64,000 nucleotides of DNA, taken from the NCBI RefSeq assembly GCF_014697545.1, contig NZ_JACJSA010000006.1, forward strand, positions 62,001 through 126,000, in the 5' to 3' direction. This document shows, one piece after another, positions 60,314-64,000 of this stretch. This DNA is from Oscillatoria sp. FACHB-1407. Its GTDB lineage: Bacteria; Cyanobacteriota; Cyanobacteriia; Elainellales; Elainellaceae. The notes beneath the pieces were generated by a model. It saw only the letters and a program-made list of their open reading frames with translations. It had not been told where the DNA came from and did not search any database. Every line of letters starts with the position of its first letter. Position 1 is the stretch's first letter. Made by a program: the position numbers and the translations under genes.

Positions 60314-61294
60314 ATGCCCTTTATTCATGTGCCAAAATCCTGGCAACTTCCCGAACGAGTTGTCACTTCAGAAGCCGCGTTTCTTCAGCGACGGCGATTT
60401 CTTAAGGCGTTAACGGGCTTCAGCATTGCTGGGTCTGCCCTGGCTCTGGCTGGATGCCAATCTAAACAAGCCACTGGAGATACGGCTCCAATCGCAGGCA
60501 CAAAAGCATTGGAGGCTATTTCAAATCCAGCCTTTGTAGACGCTGATCGTCCCATTACCAATGAGCTGATTGCTGCTACTTACAACAACTTCTACGAGTT
60601 TGGGGGTAACAAGTCCATCTGGCAAAATGCTCAAGCCTTACCCACTGACCCCTGGAAGGTGGAAGTGACGGGTCTAGTCAATAACCCACGGGTATTTGAC
60701 CTGGATGACCTGTTGAACTTTCCACTTGAAGAGCGGATCTATCGATTTCGTTGTGTCGAGGCGTGGGCGATGGTCGTGCCCTGGTTGGGATTCCCGATGA
60801 GTGCTTTGATGAAAGCGGTTGAACCCACCTCAAATGCTAAATTCGTGCGGTTTACCTCCTATTTCGACCCACAAGTGACGAAGGGACCAGGATTCCCTCC
60901 AGTGCAATTTCTCCCTTTTCCTTACACCGAAGGGCTACGCATTGAAGAGATGGCAAATGAGCTTGCCTTCTTTGCCGTAGGCATTTATGGTCATACCTTG
61001 CCTAAGCAACACGGTGCGCCAATTCGGGCGGTGTTGCCCTGGAAGTATGGCTTTAAGGGGGCAAAGTCGATTGTCAAAATCGAATTTATCAGTACTCAAC
61101 CTGCCACTTACTGGAACACGATCAGTCCCGGTGAATATAAGTTTGAGTCGAATGTTGACCCGCAAGTGCCTCATCCTCGCTGGTCGCAAGCCAAGGAACG
61201 GTTGATTAGTCCTGGTGGGCAGTTTGCCTGGGAAGAGGTGCCAACGCTGAAGTACAACGGCTACGGGGAATACGTCGCTTCCCTGTATAGCTGA
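60314..61294 (+). CDS. msrP: Protein-methionine-sulfoxide reductase catalytic subunit MsrP
   Basis: 326 residues. A twin-arginine signal (FLQRRRFLKALTGFSIAGSA) is followed by ALALAGCQ, which looks like a lipobox, so the mature enzyme may be lipidated. The sulfite-oxidase-type molybdopterin domain is close to E. coli YedY/MsrP; the molybdenum-binding cysteine is in YRFRCVEAWAMVVPWLGFP near 147. NNFYEFGGNKS, VPWKYGFKG and HPRWSQAKERLI are also family signatures. It reduces oxidised methionines of periplasmic proteins. Its usual membrane partner, msrQ, is not found in the window. Confidence 0.92.
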   Translation: MPFIHVPKSWQLPERVVTSEAAFLQRRRFLKALTGFSIAGSALALAGCQSKQATGDTAPIAGTKALEAISNPAFVDADRPITNELIAATYNNFYEFGGNKSIWQNAQALPTDPWKVEVTGLVNNPRVFDLDDLLNFPLEERIYRFRCVEAWAMVVPWLGFPMSALMKAVEPTSNAKFVRFTSYFDPQVTKGPGFPPVQFLPFPYTEGLRIEEMANELAFFAVGIYGHTLPKQHGAPIRAVLPWKYGFKGAKSIVKIEFISTQPATYWNTISPGEYKFESNVDPQVPHPRWSQAKERLISPGGQFAWEEVPTLKYNGYGEYVASLYS

Positions 61295-61431
61295 AGACTT
61301 AATAGTTACGGAATGGAGACTATAGCGATCGCCAAAATCAATAGGACATTGAATTTAAGCCCTGTCGAGAGAGACATGATTAATTGCGTCTGTCCTGTTG
61401 AGTGCCTTTCTTAACTGAGGTGACTACGGCG

Positions 61432-61513
61432 ATAAGTTCGATAGCTGATAGGGGCGGGTTTTGCCGTCAAAATCATGGCAGGGTGCCGATTGAGTCGCTA
61501 AACCCGCCCGTAT
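61432..61513 (+). repeat. Interspersed repeat family C, copy 2
   Basis: Matches 151-232: AAGTTCGATAGCTGATAGGG, then GCGGGTTTTGCCGTCAAAAT and CTAAACCCGCCCGTAT. The inner hairpin of copy 1 is degenerate here. It lies between msrP and panB in a 247-bp spacer. Confidence 0.6.
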
Positions 61514-61541
61514 AGGTTATGGATTTGTTCAATTGACAATC

Positions 61542-62318
61542 CTAGGGGAATTTGTGCTCTCTGACCTCAGTGCAGTAAGTCTGAACGGCTTGCGTCACAG
61601 TTTCCCGTAGATTGACATAGGACTTGGCAAAGGGAGGTTGCCAGTCTGATAAGCCCAACAGATCAGCAGTAACGAGCACCTGTCCATCACAGTGAGGACC
61701 CGCCCCAATCCCAATGGTGGGAATGGTTAGCTTCTGACTAATACGCAGTCCAAGCTCTGAGGGAATGTGTTCCAGAATGATGCCAAATACCCCTGCTTGT
61801 TCGAGGGCGATCGCCTCTTCAACAATGCGATCGCTGGCTTCGGGCGAGGTGCCCTGCTTGCGATAGCCCCCAAACTGATGCACCGATTGCGGGGTTAACC
61901 CCACATGCCCCAACACGGGAATGCCTGCCTGCACTAACCGTGCCACGGTGGCAACCATCGCCGGATAGCCACCCTCCAGCTTCACAGCTTGTGCCCCTGC
62001 CTCTTTTAGGGCGCGTCCTGCTGCCCGAATTGCTTGCTCCGGGCTTTCCTGATAGCTCATAAACGGCAGATCGACGACAACCAATGCTTGCTTTACTCCA
62101 CGGCGCACAGCTTTGGCATGGTGCAAAATTTCATCTAACGTCAGTGGCAGCGTCGTGTCATAGCCCAGTGCCACCATCGCCAACGAATCGCCAACTAAAA
62201 TCAAATCGACCCCTGCCTGATCCAGGAGGGATGCTAAAAGATAATCCCAGGCAGTGACAGCGGCGATCGCCTTGCCCTGCTGTTTAAGTCGGATTAACTG
62301 CTGAGTGGTGATTGCCAT
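61542..62318 (-). CDS. panB: 3-methyl-2-oxobutanoate hydroxymethyltransferase
   Basis: 258 residues, standard length. Transfers a hydroxymethyl group from methylene-tetrahydrofolate to alpha-ketoisovalerate in pantothenate synthesis. Signature: [20 protein letters not shown] near 36-55, [12 protein letters not shown] near 80, AVKLEGG near 112 and [19 protein letters not shown] near 130. Cytoplasmic. Convergent with msrP. Confidence 0.95.
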   Translation of the reverse strand: MAITTQQLIRLKQQGKAIAAVTAWDYLLASLLDQAGVDLILVGDSLAMVALGYDTTLPLTLDEILHHAKAVRRGVKQALVVVDLPFMSYQESPEQAIRAAGRALKEAGAQAVKLEGGYPAMVATVARLVQAGIPVLGHVGLTPQSVHQFGGYRKQGTSPEASDRIVEEAIALEQAGVFGIILEHIPSELGLRISQKLTIPTIGIGAGPHCDGQVLVTADLLGLSDWQPPFAKSYVNLRETVTQAVQTYCTEVREHKFP

Positions 62319-62529
62319 AGGTCAATGAATAAAGAATGCCTGATAGCGAATGCAAATAGTAAGAGTTCGTCTATAAAACGATTGTAGTCCTCCGCCTTCA
62401 GCATTCGTGTCCTCTCTTATGGTGAGGATGAAGGGGACTCAAACGCAATGGGGCGATCGCAAAGTGGTAGATTGATTCGGTGAGGGCAGCATCTCTGATC
62501 TCTCATCCGCTGCATTTAAGAGAACGATC

Positions 62530-63513
62530 ATGTCGCAGGATCAACCACCCAATTCCAATCCATTGCCTGATGATGACCTGGATGATGTGTGGGATTCACC
62601 AACGCCAGATCCCTCATCTGCGTCGCAGGCTTCGCCATCGCCATCCCCACGAAGCTCTAGCCAGAAGCCGACTACGCCACAACCTACTTCCCGATTGACC
62701 ATTAACCCTGAACGGGTAGCACAGATTGTCAGTCAGCTTCAAACGGGGTTAAACCAGGCTAAAACAACTCTGAATACCCAATTCAATCAGATTCGTCCTG
62801 AGTTAGATAATCTATCAAACAAACTTCGTCCAGCTTTAGCAACAGCGATCGATAAACTTCGTCCTCTCCTGGAAAAACTGCAAACTTGGTGGAGTGCCAC
62901 CTTACCCAAGGTGCGCCAAGTATTGCCGGACTCGCTCAAGCGATCGCTTTCCGATCGAGTCCTGACTAACATCGCGATCGGTTTACTGATCATTGTGCTG
63001 TGGAGCTTGCCAGGGATTCTGTTTGGGACACCGACACGCGCTAGTCAGCCTTCCAGCCAGACCCCAATGAATCAACCTGCCCCTATTGTGCAACCTTCCC
63101 CACAACCTGAAATACCCATAACTCCTACCCCCGTCATCCCATCCCCCATCTCTAATCAACCTCCTAGCCCTCCACCACCGCTAGACCTGACTCCAGCCCA
63201 AAGCTTGATTGCAGCGATTCAAGATCAGGTTGCTGAGGTCACGAACCAATATGCCAACGGCTTGATTCAATCAGTGCAAGCCAACTTTCGCAGTAGCCGC
63301 TTGATTGTCGTTGTGGGCGATGAATGGTACGACTTATCTTCAGCCCGTCAAGATACTGTCGCTGCCGAAATGCAGAAACGCGCCAAAGAGCTTGGTTTCA
63401 CAAAACTCGAAATTACCGATGCCCATGAAACTCTGTTAGCTCGTAGTCCCGTGGTGGGTGAAGTGATGTTGATTTTGCAACGAGCTAAGGGGCAAGTGGG
63501 GAGTAGAGAGTAG
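62530..63513 (+). CDS. Proline-rich single-pass membrane protein, conserved hypothetical
   Basis: 327 residues. A Ser/Pro-rich start (about 1-55) precedes a helical region (about 60-140; VAQIVSQLQTGLNQAKTTLN). One membrane segment (ILTNIAIGLL-type: VLTNIAIGLLIIVLWSLPGI, about 145-165) is followed by a proline-rich linker (about 170-220) and a folded C-terminal part (LTPAQSLIAAIQDQVAEVTN, LIVVVGDEWYDLSSARQDTV). The latter resembles domains of cyanobacterial envelope proteins of unknown role. The last residues (GQVGSRE) lie in the heptamer repeat. AGAGAACGATC before the ATG is a weak ribosome site. Confidence 0.65.
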   Translation: MSQDQPPNSNPLPDDDLDDVWDSPTPDPSSASQASPSPSPRSSSQKPTTPQPTSRLTINPERVAQIVSQLQTGLNQAKTTLNTQFNQIRPELDNLSNKLRPALATAIDKLRPLLEKLQTWWSATLPKVRQVLPDSLKRSLSDRVLTNIAIGLLIIVLWSLPGILFGTPTRASQPSSQTPMNQPAPIVQPSPQPEIPITPTPVIPSPISNQPPSPPPPLDLTPAQSLIAAIQDQVAEVTNQYANGLIQSVQANFRSSRLIVVVGDEWYDLSSARQDTVAAEMQKRAKELGFTKLEITDAHETLLARSPVVGEVMLILQRAKGQVGSRE

Positions 63514-63577
63514 GGAGTGGGAAGTAGGGAGTGAAAGAGTAGGGAGTAAGGGAGTGGGGAGTGGGGAGTAGGAAGGG
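63496..63577. repeat. Heptamer tandem repeat (STRR type), GGGAGTA/GGGGAGT
   Basis: Units such as GGGGAGT, AGGGAGT and GGAAGTA are tandem, overlapping the 3' end of the preceding gene and supplying its stop. A pyrimidine-rich tract (CTTCATCCTTCATCCTT) follows at 63601-63662. Confidence 0.75.
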
Positions 63578-63672
63578 AATTGGGGAGCTTGATCTAGCGA
63601 TCGCCCTTTTTATCCTTCATCCTTCATCCTTAAACTCTTTTATCCTTTACCCTTTCTTTTTTTCCTTGTCTC

Positions 63673-64000
63673 TCATCCGCCTCGCTGATATCGCATTCCT
63701 GGAAGCTGGGAAATCAATCCCATTAATTCCAACTGGGCGAGGGAACTGAGGACAGTTGCCGTATCTAATCCAACCTGTTGCACAATTAGGTCGATCGCCA
63801 GAGGTTCCAGGGGTACGGCTTCAAAGACCTGTTTGAGCACGGGTTCTCCAATTAACGGCTCTAGAATGCGCGGTTGAGGACGGCTCATCTCCAGTTCATC
63901 CTCATCCTCTTCCTCAAAGAGGGAGAGTTGGTTAGTGGGGAGTTGCGCAGTGTCAAGTTGGGGGAGTGACTCTAGAGCCGCCAAAAGCTGCTTTTCTCCC
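63673..64000 (-). CDS. dprA: DNA processing protein DprA, C-terminal part (partial)
   Basis: The frame is open to the window edge; at least 109 residues are visible and the start is outside. The visible part is the linker (LSLFEEEDEDELEMSRPQ) and the winged-helix end: EPLAIDLIVQQVGLDTATVL followed by SSLAQLELMGLISQLPGMRY, typical of the DprA C-terminal domain. DprA loads RecA on incoming single strands during transformation. The Rossmann-like DNA-binding part lies beyond the edge. Moderately sure. Confidence 0.75.
   Translation of the reverse strand, partial: GEKQLLAALESLPQLDTAQLPTNQLSLFEEEDEDELEMSRPQPRILEPLIGEPVLKQVFEAVPLEPLAIDLIVQQVGLDTATVLSSLAQLELMGLISQLPGMRYQRGG

Overview
The window is a 64 kb stretch of cyanobacterial chromosome. 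Direct signs are a complete kaiA-kaiB-kaiC clock cluster, NDH-1 genes (ndhO, ndhF, ndhD), psb28, a tocopherol cyclase, two TPM-domain genes of the Psb32/TLP18.3 type, a cyanobacterial-type hfq, and very frequent GCGATCGC (HIP1) octamers. KaiA is full length (pseudo-receiver plus C-terminal domain), which argues against a Nostoc-type genome where KaiA is short. STAND/NLR genes and heptamer repeats fit a filamentous non-heterocystous lineage (Leptolyngbya/Oscillatoriales-like). That placement is inference.

Layout. 1-12 kb: end of gatA, a repeat-rich spacer, an alpha/beta hydrolase bracketed by inverted repeats, a TPR-methyltransferase, a lipoprotein, hfq convergent with a CPA2 cation/proton antiporter, an M23 peptidase, a ComFB-family protein, ndhO, a malate dehydrogenase and an LCP-family protein. 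12-19 kb: small membrane protein, dienelactone hydrolase, EamA exporter, RmlD-like reductase, L,D-transpeptidase and a 527-residue membrane protein. 19-33 kb: accessory island. It holds an ethylene-receptor-like hybrid kinase, a TPR protein, an NB-ARC gene overlapping a TPR gene, a TIR gene, a BELL-like effector candidate next to a membrane NACHT protein, two Uma2 (DUF820) nucleases and four broken pieces of the same families. tRNA-Arg(CCT) follows at 33.1 kb. 33-46 kb: DUF1350, tocopherol cyclase, two TPM proteins around cobH, three small envelope proteins, a beta-helix/SLH/amidase protein, psb28, moaB and a C-terminal processing protease. 47-64 kb: YdcF-like protein, ndhF-ndhD, a PD-(D/E)XK nuclease, dapF, kaiCBA with a large divergent hybrid kinase, msrP, panB, a proline-rich membrane protein and the end of dprA.

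The strongest candidate for an unusual system is the pair at 29458-32062. The small helical protein ends in GNQNQVIGQVTGGNV, and the NACHT protein 20 bp downstream begins with the related GDRNQVIGQMLGGVV. This arrangement matches BELL-effector/NLR pairs that communicate through amyloid signalling motifs in multicellular bacteria. Around it, NB-ARC, TIR and TPR modules appear in intact, split and truncated forms, so the island looks like an actively rearranging NLR-type conflict locus.

A second theme is small non-autonomous elements. A 109-bp element (two copies) has 21-bp terminal inverted repeats and perfect 9-bp target duplications, and its palindromic core is flipped between copies. A second family (seven copies, about 105-175 bp) and a third (five copies, about 105 bp) are MITE-like. 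One copy of the third supplies the last codons and stop of the tocopherol cyclase. No rRNA, CRISPR array, intact transposase or prophage was seen.
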